NCBI GenBank assembly: GCA_002890585.1
Contig: MIQB01000031.1
Span: 1 to 22,292, forward strand
Source: Tannerella sp. oral taxon 808
GTDB lineage: Bacteria > Bacteroidota > Bacteroidia > Bacteroidales > Tannerellaceae
Length of the DNA: 22,292 nt
Direction of reading: 5' to 3'
Each line of letters starts with the position of its first letter. The first letter of the stretch is position 1. The translations under genes were made by a program, and so were the position numbers. Shown here one piece after another: positions 8,139-15,207 of the stretch. Below the pieces are notes generated by a model. That model made no database searches and was not told where the DNA came from. It worked only from the letters and a program-made list of their open reading frames with translations.

Positions 8139-8165
8139 GCCGCATAAAAATTATTCAGCAAGATC

Positions 8166-8747
8166 ATGGTATATCAATTCAAAGTGCAGATCAAGGGAAT
8201 CACTAAGCCGCCGGTGTGGAGAAGGCTTGTCGTGCCGGCGGAATTCTCCTTTATGCGATTTCATGAAGTGATACAAGCCGCTTTTGGTTGGGAGGACGAC
8301 CATCTGTTCCAGTTTGGGGACAAGGGGTACCAAAGCACTTTCCGCATCGCCCACCCCTCAGACGACGATCTGGGACGCGATCTGGGCATCGGGCCCAAGA
8401 CGCTCGACGCCTCAAAGGTGAAGCTCTCCACGGTGTTCACGGAGGGCGTCCGTAAGCTCACTTACATATATGATTTCGGCGACGACTGGATACACGATAT
8501 CACATTGGAGGCAACCTCGGAAGAGAAACGGAAAACGGCTCTTTGTATCGCAGGCAAGGGACAGTGCCCGCCAGAAGATTGCGGTGGACCTTATGGATAT
8601 GAGGAAATTAAAGAGGTGCTCCAAACGTCGCCTGACAGTAAGAAAGTAGCGGAGGCCAAGGAGCAGCTGGGCCTGGACGACAATGAGACGTGGGACGCCG
8701 CTGCCTTCGACCTTGAAGATGCAAATGCCGCCCTGAAGGGCGTCTGA
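8166..8747 (+). CDS. Plasmid pRiA4b ORF-3-like family protein
   Basis: The product is 193 residues and shows the hallmarks of the pRiA4b ORF-3 family. These are an N-terminal YQFKVQIKGITKPPVWRRL, FHEVIQAAFGWEDDHLFQF at about 32-50, YDFGDDW at 102-108, and GKGQCPPEDCGGPYGY around 129-144. The family is common on plasmids and mobile elements (also called the IS1096 TnpR-like passenger family), but its biochemical role is not established. The gene stands alone, with a promoter-like element upstream and a hairpin downstream. It lies between the rnf operon and the integrase, probably just outside the integrated element. Confidence 0.85.
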   Translation: MVYQFKVQIKGITKPPVWRRLVVPAEFSFMRFHEVIQAAFGWEDDHLFQFGDKGYQSTFRIAHPSDDDLGRDLGIGPKTLDASKVKLSTVFTEGVRKLTYIYDFGDDWIHDITLEATSEEKRKTALCIAGKGQCPPEDCGGPYGYEEIKEVLQTSPDSKKVAEAKEQLGLDDNETWDAAAFDLEDANAALKGV

Positions 8748-8844
8748 GTGACTCGAACAGAAAGAAATGGATCGCGAGCCATGCAGAGGTGGGTGGTAGG
8801 GACGAAAAATCAGCTCGCCCACATACCATTGGCTAAGCAGATCG

Positions 8845-8866
8845 AGTGGGGGGCTTTTCCCCCACT
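8845..8866 (+). terminator. Likely terminator after the pRiA4b-like gene
   Basis: AGTGGGGG pairs perfectly with CCCCCACT around a 6-base loop, followed by the pyrimidine-rich TCTATTTCTTCCCTT. The T run is imperfect, hence moderate confidence. Confidence 0.55.
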
Positions 8867-9157
8867 TCTATTTCTTCCCTTGATGGGCCAGAAATCAACA
8901 GCACCCGACTCTACACATTGTGTAAAGCCGGGTGCTGTGGTTGTAAGCTGTGTGGAAATAATTAAGGAAGTGGAGCATACGAGTCCCCTTTTTATAGCGC
9001 ATCAAAAGTTCGCAAGCGTCTTAGATTGTAGCATTCATGCGCCTTTTCGGGGTGTTTTCGGCGGATTTTGTGAACACATATATGGTGCATAAATGAGCAT
9101 TAAGAGCCGCCCGAATGGGGCAACGGCGTGGCAAGGAATGGAAACACGGCCGGGCGA
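8867..9157. other. Intergenic stretch next to the integrase, with one long hairpin
   Basis: The stretch holds a strong inverted repeat: 8898-8915 pairs with 8921-8938 (16 of 18 bases). It has no T run after it on the plus strand. No convincing gene or tRNA is seen; an open frame across it is of poor quality. Because the integrase gene ends at 9158 and points left, the left attachment site of the element probably lies here, but I cannot define a core without the other end. Confidence 0.4.
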
Positions 9158-10408
9158 TCATAGCGCATTGAACTTGGACATTTCCCGCTTCTTCAGGTCG
9201 TCCACAATAGCCACATAGGGCTTCATAGCCTCGTAGCTCGAATGCCCCGTCCAGCGGATAATGACCTCGACCGGGATGCCCAACTGCAAGGCCGTCACAA
9301 CAAACGTGCGCCGCGCACAATGCGTAGTGAGTAGCGCCCATTTTGGGTAATACTCGTCAAACCGCTGCTCGCCCTTGAAGTAGACGATCCGCGTAGGCGT
9401 GTCTAAACCAGCCATGCGCCCCAGCTCTTTCAGGTGGGCATTCATCTTTTGATTACTGATTACGGGGAGCGCCCGATCGCCGCGGAAACGCTTGCCGCGG
9501 TACTTGTCGATGATCGCTTGCGCATGCCGGTTAAGTTCGATTTTCAGGCCATCGCTTGTCTTTTGCGTCACGACCGTGATGTAGCCCTCTTTGACGTCTT
9601 CCACCTTCAGGGCGGCCACGTCAGAATAGCGCAGGGAGGTGTAGCAACAGAAGAGAAACACGTCACGCACCTGCTCGAGGTGCGTCTGCCCGGATGGGAT
9701 CTCGCACGCCCGCAGTCGCTCCATTTCCGAGATGGTGAGGTAGATAATTTCATGCGCGTTGCCGTCCGTCCCCTTCAGGCGGGGCTTGAAGGTCTGATGC
9801 AGGTTGCCCGTGTAGTAGCCCCGCCTCGACGCCCAGGCAAGGAACCAGCGAACGAAGGAGTAATCCTTGGCCACGGTCGTGTTGCGCAGGCCGCCCCGGA
9901 GCAGGCGGCTGATGAAACGTTGCAAGGCCTCCTCGGTAAGGTCGTTGATGTAGCGTGGCGGGCGGCTGGCCATAAGGTGGCGCCCGACGGTTCGGACTTT
10001 GCGCAGGGTGGCCAGTGTCCAATTGTTTTGCGCGCTCACCGTCCGGACGTATTCGTCGAAGAGTTCAGACAGGAGCGGGGGCTCGACGGCCAGCGCTTTG
10101 CCGCGCCCGGTAAGTTCAAGGAACATCGCCTTGAACTCGCCCTGCGTGGGAATGCGTTTTTCCACAAACTCATAGCGGGCGAATACTTCTTTGGCCACGG
10201 CGGTATACTCATCGATGGCGCGGTTCACGGCTTTGTCTCGGTGCGCGCGGCGGGCGTCTTTGTCCCAGTCGTCGGGACTAACGGAGACGCCGGTCTCGAA
10301 GTCCACCGCCCCCACGCCATAGATGTGCACCCGCATGCGCAGGCCGACCCGGCCGTCCGCCGCCGGCTTGGGGCGCAATAGGAAACGAATGCTGTATCGG
10401 ATAAGCAT
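9158..10408 (-). CDS. Tyrosine recombinase / phage integrase
   Basis: The product is 416 residues, the usual length for Bacteroidota integrases. An N-terminal arm-binding domain (about 1-100) is followed by a core-binding SAM-like domain (about 111-205) and the catalytic domain. All catalytic residues are visible: R260 in TSLRYSD, K283 in QKTSDG, H363 and R366 in HCARR, H389 in WTGHSS and nucleophile Y398 in KPYVAI. It should cut and join the element at its attachment site. It points away from the rest of the accessory region, as expected for an integrase at the left end of an integrated phage or mobile element, and is divergent from the small genes starting at 10507. No excisionase is recognised. 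Confidence 0.95.
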   Translation of the reverse strand: MLIRYSIRFLLRPKPAADGRVGLRMRVHIYGVGAVDFETGVSVSPDDWDKDARRAHRDKAVNRAIDEYTAVAKEVFARYEFVEKRIPTQGEFKAMFLELTGRGKALAVEPPLLSELFDEYVRTVSAQNNWTLATLRKVRTVGRHLMASRPPRYINDLTEEALQRFISRLLRGGLRNTTVAKDYSFVRWFLAWASRRGYYTGNLHQTFKPRLKGTDGNAHEIIYLTISEMERLRACEIPSGQTHLEQVRDVFLFCCYTSLRYSDVAALKVEDVKEGYITVVTQKTSDGLKIELNRHAQAIIDKYRGKRFRGDRALPVISNQKMNAHLKELGRMAGLDTPTRIVYFKGEQRFDEYYPKWALLTTHCARRTFVVTALQLGIPVEVIIRWTGHSSYEAMKPYVAIVDDLKKREMSKFNAL

Positions 10409-10466
10409 ACCAAAAAATCTATTTGCAAAGGGTGAGGCTATGTGGGGCGTGAAAGCCTGCCAGTCA

Positions 10467-10474
10467 TACCTTTG
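10467..10474 (+). promoter_or_regulatory. Candidate -7 promoter element TACCTTTG
   Basis: The octamer is identical to that before five other transcription units in this accessory region. It lies 32 bases before the ATG at 10507, with an A/C-rich leader between. Confidence 0.6.
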
Positions 10475-10506
10475 CCGGCGTCAAACAACAAAAACCAACA
10501 ACCCTT

Positions 10507-10722
10507 ATGAGCATTTTCAAACGCCTATACATTACGTGGCTGACTCAGAAGGTCGCATTCAAAGTGTGGCGGAGTATGTCTTTTCACAATCCAGCGAGCA
10601 CGGAAGACTACGTGGATCCGATCTATATGATCGATGCCACGGTCGACCGAATCCTACACATGTATCGATACAACGAAAAGTTGCGGGAGCGATTCGATAA
10701 GAGAATAGACCGATCTATCTGA
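10507..10722 (+). CDS. Small protein of unknown function
   Basis: The product is 71 residues, mixed basic and aromatic, with no recognised domain. The start is supported by the TACCTTTG element 32 bases upstream and the A/C-rich leader. The last residues (RIDRSI) look abrupt. In another frame just after the stop, about 10718-10770 reads YLNKYTDYEKDKPEEDVK, which looks like a natural acidic C-terminus, so a frameshift near 10700 may have cut the gene short. It is the first of three small + strand genes that end at a shared terminator. Confidence 0.6.
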   Translation: MSIFKRLYITWLTQKVAFKVWRSMSFHNPASTEDYVDPIYMIDATVDRILHMYRYNEKLRERFDKRIDRSI

Positions 10723-10786
10723 ATAAGTACACGGACTACGAAAAGGATAAACCAGAAGAAGACGTCAAATAGCAGAAACACAAACA

Positions 10787-10999
10787 ATGGACTCCGAATC
10801 ATTAAGAATCATTCTCGATCTACAGCGAGAAAACACCCTACTCAAACGCGGTATTGAAGAGGCTGTCGCTTTTGTGTGTTGTTGCACAAGCAAGGGCTCG
10901 AAGAAAGAGTGGATACCCATTATCCCTGAGTTTGAACTCGACAGTTTGCAGTACCTGTTTGAAGTCTTAAACGACAGACTATATAAGTCGACTGAATAA
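10787..10999 (+). CDS. Small protein of unknown function
   Basis: The product is 70 residues. It begins with an amphipathic, probably helical stretch (SLRIILDLQRENTLLKRGIEEA), then a short CCC-containing segment and an acidic C-terminal half. No family is recognised. The start ATG follows an A/C-rich leader (AGAAACACAAACA). It is the middle gene of a likely three-gene unit. Confidence 0.55.
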   Translation: MDSESLRIILDLQRENTLLKRGIEEAVAFVCCCTSKGSKKEWIPIIPEFELDSLQYLFEVLNDRLYKSTE

Positions 11000-11012
11000 C
11001 CCACAGCGACTA

Positions 11013-11276
11013 ATGATTATGCTGTTTACGAAACGTTTCAAACGCAGTGGATGCAACCTTTATATGATGCTTTCTATATTCCGAAAAAGACAAAGAGGCC
11101 AGCTCACAAACCGGGAGCTTAAGAAGATCCTTACCGCAATAAAGAATGGCGGCCAGCCGTGTTTTGTGGGATTTACCTTAAGCGAAGCGCAGGCCGCGAA
11201 GATCAAAGAAGCACTTGGCGGCACCCGTGAAGCGTATTACAGACTGATTGTCGAGGGACATACTGTCAGAAGATAG
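11013..11276 (+). CDS. Small basic protein of unknown function
   Basis: The product is up to 87 residues; later in-frame ATGs (11019, 11064, 11067) are possible starts. The C-terminal 60 residues look like a compact alpha/beta or helical fold (ELKKILTAIKNGGQPCFVGF, then SEAQAAKIKEALGG). I do not recognise the family. It lies 13 bases after the preceding gene and 30 bases before a strong terminator. Confidence 0.5.
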   Translation: MIMLFTKRFKRSGCNLYMMLSIFRKRQRGQLTNRELKKILTAIKNGGQPCFVGFTLSEAQAAKIKEALGGTREAYYRLIVEGHTVRR

Positions 11277-11306
11277 CCGCCTCCACTTACGGCTTCGATT
11301 GTCCAC

Positions 11307-11361
11307 GCCCCTGTCTTTTCTCGAGACCAACCCCGGGAAAAGGCAGGGGCTTTCTCTTTTT
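11307..11361 (+). terminator. Rho-independent terminator of the small-gene unit
   Basis: GCCCCTGTCTTTTC pairs with GGAAAAGGCAGGGGC (one G-T wobble, one inner mismatch), ending at 11350 and followed by TTTCTCTTTTT. It lies 30 bases after the last small gene. Confidence 0.85.
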
Positions 11362-11380
11362 CACGCCGGCGCAAGCTCGG

Positions 11381-11448
11381 CGAAACGGCGCTTTGCTGCC
11401 CATATCGAGGCGGACGTGTACCCGAAACGGCGCTTTGCTTCCCATTTC
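11381..11448. repeat. Two-copy 42-nt-period direct repeat
   Basis: CGAAACGGCGCTTTGCT starts at 11381 and again at 11423, exactly 42 bases apart. About the first 26 bases are conserved and the rest has diverged. It occupies the gap between the terminator and the 3' end of the HigA-like gene. Confidence 0.6.
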
Positions 11449-11467
11449 AGAGCTCCCGGCGGACGGG

Positions 11468-11833
11468 TCAGACACCAGCCGGGGCGAGTTCGGCCTTCGG
11501 CACGGGGCGCCCTCGCATGATCCACACTTGCCCAGTCAGGCGGGCAAAATGACGGGCGTCCTTATCGTCATAGAGGCGCACCAAGTCTTCCTCATAGAAC
11601 TGTTGCGCACGCATCCAAAAGTTGGCAGAGATGCCGGTAGCCCTCTCCAAGGCGGCGGCCACCCCGGGGGTGATGTCTTCCCATCCGGCCGCGATTTGCC
11701 GGATGGACGTTTCAGACAGCCCCGCACGGAGAGCCATCTCAGACGCCGTAACGCCCTTTTCGTCCATCCAATCTTCAACCAGCACGCCCGGATGGACGAC
11801 CACGGGTGAGAAGTATTCATTTCTTGTTTCCAT
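11468..11833 (-). CDS. higA: HigA-family antitoxin (XRE helix-turn-helix), without HigB
   Basis: The product is 121 residues. HPGVLVEDWMDEKG at 14-27 and a helix-turn-helix at about 29-50 (TASEMALRAGLSETSIRQI) are followed by ITPGVAAALERATGISANFWMRAQ, the classic HigA C-terminal block. HigA proteins bind DNA and neutralise a RelE-like HigB ribonuclease encoded just upstream. Here the upstream side (11834-12062) holds only palindromic repeats and no RelE-like frame, so this antitoxin appears to be an orphan. It is slightly longer than usual at the C-terminus. It may still act as a repressor. Confidence 0.85.
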   Translation of the reverse strand: METRNEYFSPVVVHPGVLVEDWMDEKGVTASEMALRAGLSETSIRQIAAGWEDITPGVAAALERATGISANFWMRAQQFYEEDLVRLYDDKDARHFARLTGQVWIMRGRPVPKAELAPAGV

Positions 11834-11875
11834 AATTCATTCTTATTATCGATGAATACACGCCGTAGGCGGCCT

Positions 11876-12011
11876 CGTAGGGGCGCCCCTTGTGGGCGCC
11901 TTTCAGGGACGCCCCGACAGGGCGCAACCGGGCACCCGATTTATCCGGGCTGTAGGCCCGGTGGATGATAGCCCAGGGCGAAACCCTGGGCAGGGGCGCA
12001 CGCCCCGACAG
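11876..12011. repeat. Interspersed palindromic repeat block
   Basis: The block contains GTAGGGGCGCCCCTTGTGGG, also found at about 17256-17275 and, inverted, at 17780-17810. It also holds GCCCAGGG/CCCTGGGC around GCGAAA (about 11970-11990), CCGGGC/GCCCGG and CGCCCCGACAGGG. The sequence is built almost entirely of short hairpins. It fills the 229-base space where a higB toxin gene would be expected. Confidence 0.7.
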
Positions 12012-12056
12012 GGAAACGAAAAACGAAAAACAAATAAACGGGCGCCGCCAGCGCCC
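12012..12056 (-). terminator. Repeat-borne terminator cassette after the Panacea pair
   Basis: On the minus strand GGGCGC pairs with GCGCCC around TGGCG and is followed by GTTTATTTGTTTTTCG and further TTTTTCG steps. It lies directly behind the stop of the 152-residue gene at 12063. Almost the same cassette occurs at 17822-17871. Confidence 0.7.
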
Positions 12057-12062
12057 CAACAC

Positions 12063-12521
12063 CTAAACAAAAACCTGGGTGAAGGCTCGCTTGTATTTAT
12101 TCTTGACCGTCTTCGATTGAGTGAAGCACGCAATGAGCGATGCAAACAGGTCGGGCTTCATTTGCCCCCAAATGAGGTAGTCCCGTCCTTCCTTTGGGTA
12201 TGTCTCCGAGATCCAAGCTATTTCGTAATCGTCTATTTCTTCGCCGTAGATAAACGTAGTGCGTGGGAAGCGTTTGCCGCACTGGGTGACCTCAACCTCC
12301 GAGGAGAATACGAAGCAGTTGATACGCCGTTCGTCGCAATTCACGCAGCCGTGTGCCGTCTTTAGCTCGTCCGGGATATGATCGTGGCTGGTGGGGAGCG
12401 ACGCGATAAGCATCTCTCCACCCGGCAGGTTTTTAAGGATAAGGAAGTATTTGTTCTTCGGCTTGTTCCCGTTCTTGAAGTGAAACGGGGTGAAATAAAT
12501 GATCGTCCCTTCTGCAAACAT
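12063..12521 (-). CDS. Candidate toxin partner of the Panacea-domain gene
   Basis: The product is 152 residues. It opens EGTIIYFTPFHFKNGNKPKN followed by KYFLILKN, a pattern reminiscent of the first strands of SH3-barrel endoribonucleases of the MazF/PemK type, but no catalytic motif is certain. The middle carries CVNCDERRINCFVF, and the C-terminus is basic (KTVKNKYKRA). It starts 5 bases after the Panacea gene stop, so the two are co-transcribed and probably translationally coupled. Panacea antitoxins pair with many unrelated toxins, which makes this the natural toxin candidate; that is inference from position and size. Confidence 0.75.
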   Translation of the reverse strand: MFAEGTIIYFTPFHFKNGNKPKNKYFLILKNLPGGEMLIASLPTSHDHIPDELKTAHGCVNCDERRINCFVFSSEVEVTQCGKRFPRTTFIYGEEIDDYEIAWISETYPKEGRDYLIWGQMKPDLFASLIACFTQSKTVKNKYKRAFTQVFV

Positions 12522-12526
12522 GGCGC

Positions 12527-13120
12527 TCAGAACATTTCCCTATACGACTCGTATTTCTCCCTCTTATACGGATCGCCGGCCACAAGGCGCCCCATGTCAA
12601 TGACATAGTCGGTGGAGTTGACCCCCTCCTTTTCGAGTGCTTCCAGCACACCGTTTTCACGCGCCGTCTCATACCAAAGAGAGCCCGGGCGATGGGTCGC
12701 ATTGACCAGTTCCTTAGCCGTCATCTTGCCGTATTCGGAAATCACGCGATCCATCAGTTCGATGTCGTATGCTGAAAATTCATCGTCGCAGAACGGGCGA
12801 TTGGGGACGATGCGCTGCCGATCGTTGTCGTTCGTTCGATAAAGCTCATTGTGTACGTAAGGCGCCAGCATAGTGCTCTCCGACGAGAGGTCGACAAAGA
12901 CGGGCTGAGCCACCGGGCCGAGCTTCCACACCTTGTATTGCAGATTCAAGAAGGGGAAGCCCGTCTCAAGGATCGAACGCTCGTCTAAGAGGTAGAGGAG
13001 CTTTAGGAACTTCGTCTTGGAGAGGTCTGGAATACGAGCGCTCAGGTATACCGCCGTGTTGCCGAGCTTGTCTAATTGATCCGCTCTGTATTGTGGGTAA
13101 TGCTGCTTTCTGGCTGTCAT
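12527..13120 (-). CDS. Panacea/SocA-domain (DUF4065-like) putative antitoxin
   Basis: With the ATG at 13120 the protein is 197 residues; an upstream in-frame ATG at 13165 would lie before the promoter element and is rejected. The Panacea (SocA-like) fold is indicated by LSKTKFLKLLYLLDERSILE at about 33-52, YKVWKLGPVAQPVF at 62-75, the acidic helix AYDIELMDRVISEYG and ATHRPGSLWYE at 141-151. This domain is known as a versatile antitoxin that neutralises many toxin folds. It is the first gene of a two-gene unit with the 152-residue protein at 12063-12521 and has its own TACCTTTG promoter element. Confidence 0.88.
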   Translation of the reverse strand: MTARKQHYPQYRADQLDKLGNTAVYLSARIPDLSKTKFLKLLYLLDERSILETGFPFLNLQYKVWKLGPVAQPVFVDLSSESTMLAPYVHNELYRTNDNDRQRIVPNRPFCDDEFSAYDIELMDRVISEYGKMTAKELVNATHRPGSLWYETARENGVLEALEKEGVNSTDYVIDMGRLVAGDPYKREKYESYREMF

Positions 13121-13143
13121 TTTCTTTGTTCGTTGTTCGGCCG

Positions 13144-13151
13144 CAAAGGTA
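13144..13151 (-). promoter_or_regulatory. Candidate promoter of the Panacea pair (TACCTTTG)
   Basis: On the minus strand TACCTTTG lies 23 bases before the ATG at 13120. It decides the shorter start for the Panacea gene. A GTTG sequence lies upstream, but closer than the usual -33 spacing. Confidence 0.6.
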
Positions 13152-13165
13152 TCATAGGGTGGCAA

Positions 13166-13387
13166 CTGGGTTTATAGAAGCCTCGGGGGGCGCGGGCGGC
13201 CAACGCCCTCCATAATTGATAATTGATAATTATTAATTATTCCGCCCGCCCCGGTGGTGTATTAGCCCCCTCTCCCCCCCCCAGCGGGCGAAAAGAAAAA
13301 AGATTTGGTGGGGGGAGTAACACCCTGCGAAAGGGTGATTAGACTTTTGCGCCCGATGAATCAAAAACAAACAAACACCAACCCGCA
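13166..13387. other. Divergent intergenic region with an AT-rich repeat
   Basis: Between the Panacea gene and the tail genes lies an AT-rich run at 13212-13241 made of repeated ATAATTG and TTAATTATT words in otherwise GC-rich DNA. It is followed by C-rich runs and a small hairpin CACCCT/AGGGTG (about 13321-13337). The leader just before 13388 is A/C-rich, as for other genes here. No gene is seen. Confidence 0.45.
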
Positions 13388-14188
13388 ATGAGCATTCTCT
13401 CCACACTGATGGGGGAGGCGGCCACCGTGGCCGAGTCGCCCGTGGTGATCCCCTACACCTTTGATGACCTGCCCGAGGGCTACGACCCCGGCGAATCGAT
13501 CACCATTCGCCCCATAACGGTAGAGACGTGGTTTCGCATGCGCCCTTATCTGGCCTCGATTGCAGCCGATGACTTGCAGCTGATGACCGCCAGCGAGCAG
13601 CGCGACGCGCCCACCGACGGCAAGCCCACCACCGAGGCTATCGAAGCCTTGGAGCGGCACGGCGAGGCCGTCTTTGAGATCGTGTTGCTCGGCATACACA
13701 ACCGGCACGGCGAGCCCCCAGCAGGGCTCCGTGAGGCCATCAGACGCAACAGCACGTGGGGCGACCTATACGTGCTCCTGAATGCCATCCTTTTTCGATT
13801 GGGCGGACAGGCTTTTTTGAACTCTATCACAGTCCTGAAAGCTGTGAGCCCGCTCGGCGGAGAGGAGATGATAGCCCTCCAACAAAACGCGATCGCCTGG
13901 AAACAGAGAGCTGCTTCAGCTTCCTCGCAGCCGTCAACGAGGCCTTTGGATACACCCACCGAGAGACCCTCAGAAGCTCCCTGGCCGTCATCCTGCAACT
14001 CATGCGCGAGCGAGGCTTCGTCGTCAACCGGCGCAACCGAGAGCTCAGCCCCGAAGAAGCGCCCGGCGAAGAGGGCCACCCGGCCGCGGGCGAAGAAGAA
14101 GGCGGCGGCGAATGGGGATACATCAGAGACTTTGACACGGGTCAGCGCAAGCGCATCCGCAAAGCGCGCGCCCTGCCCGCGCAAGTGA
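13388..14188 (+). CDS. Phage tail-assembly-chaperone-like protein (zero-frame product)
   Basis: The frame is 266 codons. Residues 1 to about 165 look like a genuine protein of the kind found before tape-measure genes in Bacteroidota prophages: IPYTFDDLPEGYDPGE, ITVETWFRMRPYL, WGDLYVLLNAILFRLGG and ITVLKAVSPLGGEE. After about residue 170 this frame becomes a low-complexity Ser/Ala/Pro/Lys sequence, while the -1 frame turns into normal protein with GC-rich third positions. The true product is therefore probably short, or a fusion through a -1 shift near 13880-13920, as in the lambda G/GT pair. It starts after an A/C-rich leader. Family assignment is by pattern and position. Confidence 0.7.
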   Translation: MSILSTLMGEAATVAESPVVIPYTFDDLPEGYDPGESITIRPITVETWFRMRPYLASIAADDLQLMTASEQRDAPTDGKPTTEAIEALERHGEAVFEIVLLGIHNRHGEPPAGLREAIRRNSTWGDLYVLLNAILFRLGGQAFLNSITVLKAVSPLGGEEMIALQQNAIAWKQRAASASSQPSTRPLDTPTERPSEAPWPSSCNSCASEASSSTGATESSAPKKRPAKRATRPRAKKKAAANGDTSETLTRVSASASAKRAPCPRK

Positions 14189-14202
14189 ACGTCAAACGAT
14201 AA
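13885..14202 (+). CDS. -1 frame continuation of the tail chaperone (GT-like)
   Basis: From about 13885 the -1 frame encodes well-behaved sequence: FSFLAAVNEAFGYTHRETL, SSLAVILQLMRERGFVVNR, then an acidic Glu/Gly-rich stretch and a basic end (GQRKRIRKAR), stopping at TAA. Third codon positions are strongly G/C, as in the other phage genes. The only ATG in this frame is far upstream (13756), where the frame is plainly a shadow, and I see no close start, so translation must enter by frameshift. No canonical X-XXY-YYZ slippery heptamer is evident; CAACAAAAC at 13878-13886 is the nearest A-rich candidate. A simple frameshift mutation or sequencing error is the alternative. The coordinate is where coding character begins, not a start codon. 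Confidence 0.6.
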   Translation, partial: KRDRLETESCFSFLAAVNEAFGYTHRETLRSSLAVILQLMRERGFVVNRRNRELSPEEAPGEEGHPAAGEEEGGGEWGYIRDFDTGQRKRIRKARALPAQVNVKR

Positions 14203-14223
14203 CAACAGAAAGCAGACACCTAT

Positions 14224-15168
14224 ATGAAAATCACCAGAAAGGGCATGCAGGTGGCCGACGTCTTCGCCGGCGCGGCCTCCTACACCTTGGAAGAGATCAA
14301 CGGCGCACGCATCGCCTACCTTGAATTTGCAACCTTGGAGCCCGTGGAGCTCGCCGTGAACGATGCCATCGAATACGAGGGCGAGACGTACTACATCCGC
14401 CACCGGGAAGACGTCACGAAGGAGGAGACCTCGCGGGGCTTCACCTACCGCGTGAAGTTCTACCACGAGATGTACCGCCTGCACGATGTGGTGGCCTTCA
14501 TGTATAAAGAGCCCGACTTCCGCAAGAACATGAACAAGTACAACGGCACGGCGAGGCAGGTGCTGGACATCGTCGTGCGATCCATGAACCGCGTGCACCC
14601 CGGCTGGTCGCTGGCTGACTGCATCGAGACGAAGGCGGCCACGTTCGACCTAAAAGACAAGACGTGCGCCGAGGTGGTGAGCGACCTTGTGGCGCACTAC
14701 GATTCGGAGTTTTACGTCGACGGCCGCGCCATCTCCTTCGGGCGGCGCGAGGTGGCCGGCAGCGGGCTCACTTACCAGCAAGGGCCGGGCGGCGGATTCC
14801 GATCCGTCACCCTCTCAGCCGTCGACGAGACGCCGCCCATTACCCGCCTCTATGCTTACGGCTCGGATAAGAACATGACCGGGGGCGAATACTTGCAGCT
14901 GCCCGGCGGCAAGAAGTTCTTAGAGAAGAACACGGAGAAGTACGGCATCGTGGAGTATGTCAAGCAGTTTGACAGCATCTACCCGCATGGCGAGTTCAAG
15001 GTCACTGCCCGGGTGGATGCCTTCACGCTGCAGGCCTCAGGCATTGATTTCGACCTTACGGCGCAGCTCATTGACGGCGTGGAGCCGGTCGTCACCTTTC
15101 AAGACGGCGGCCTGGCGGGCTACGATCTGAACATCGTCAAGGGGTCGTGGGACGCGAAGAAGAAGTAG
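14224..15168 (+). CDS. Phage tail protein, N-terminal part (ends at in-frame TAG)
   Basis: The product is 314 residues resembling the N-terminal half of Bacteroidota prophage tail proteins of the tail-endopeptidase/baseplate-hub kind. It begins MKITRKGMQVADVFAGAASY and includes ATFDLKDKTCAEVVSDLVAH and ITRLYAYGSDKN. Strand-rich repeats and a central receptor-like fold are likely. It ends with KKK and TAG at 15166-15168. The same frame continues without another stop to 17232, and the residues right after TAG (FRLAKNEQEEALK) read as uninterrupted protein. The two parts together would make about 1,000 residues. The stop could be a nonsense mutation (for example from CAG) or a recoded amber. Confidence 0.75.
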   Translation: MKITRKGMQVADVFAGAASYTLEEINGARIAYLEFATLEPVELAVNDAIEYEGETYYIRHREDVTKEETSRGFTYRVKFYHEMYRLHDVVAFMYKEPDFRKNMNKYNGTARQVLDIVVRSMNRVHPGWSLADCIETKAATFDLKDKTCAEVVSDLVAHYDSEFYVDGRAISFGRREVAGSGLTYQQGPGGGFRSVTLSAVDETPPITRLYAYGSDKNMTGGEYLQLPGGKKFLEKNTEKYGIVEYVKQFDSIYPHGEFKVTARVDAFTLQASGIDFDLTAQLIDGVEPVVTFQDGGLAGYDLNIVKGSWDAKKK

Positions 15169-15207
15169 TTCCGGCTGGCTAAGAATGAGCAGGAAGAAGC
15201 CCTGAAG

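Noticed and set aside
8898..8938. Transcription terminator
   Set aside because: The hairpin is strong but no T run follows on the plus strand, so it is kept only as an unexplained inverted repeat.
8748..9092. 114-codon + frame after the pRiA4b-like gene
   Set aside because: It begins at the GTG right after the stop, runs through two hairpins and has no protein-like pattern.
9434..10381. 315-codon + frame opposite the integrase
   Set aside because: It is antisense to a gene with all catalytic residues of a tyrosine recombinase.
13546..14598. 350-codon minus-strand frame opposite the tail genes
   Set aside because: It spans two clearly coding + strand genes and has the His/Val/Leu-rich look of an antisense shadow.
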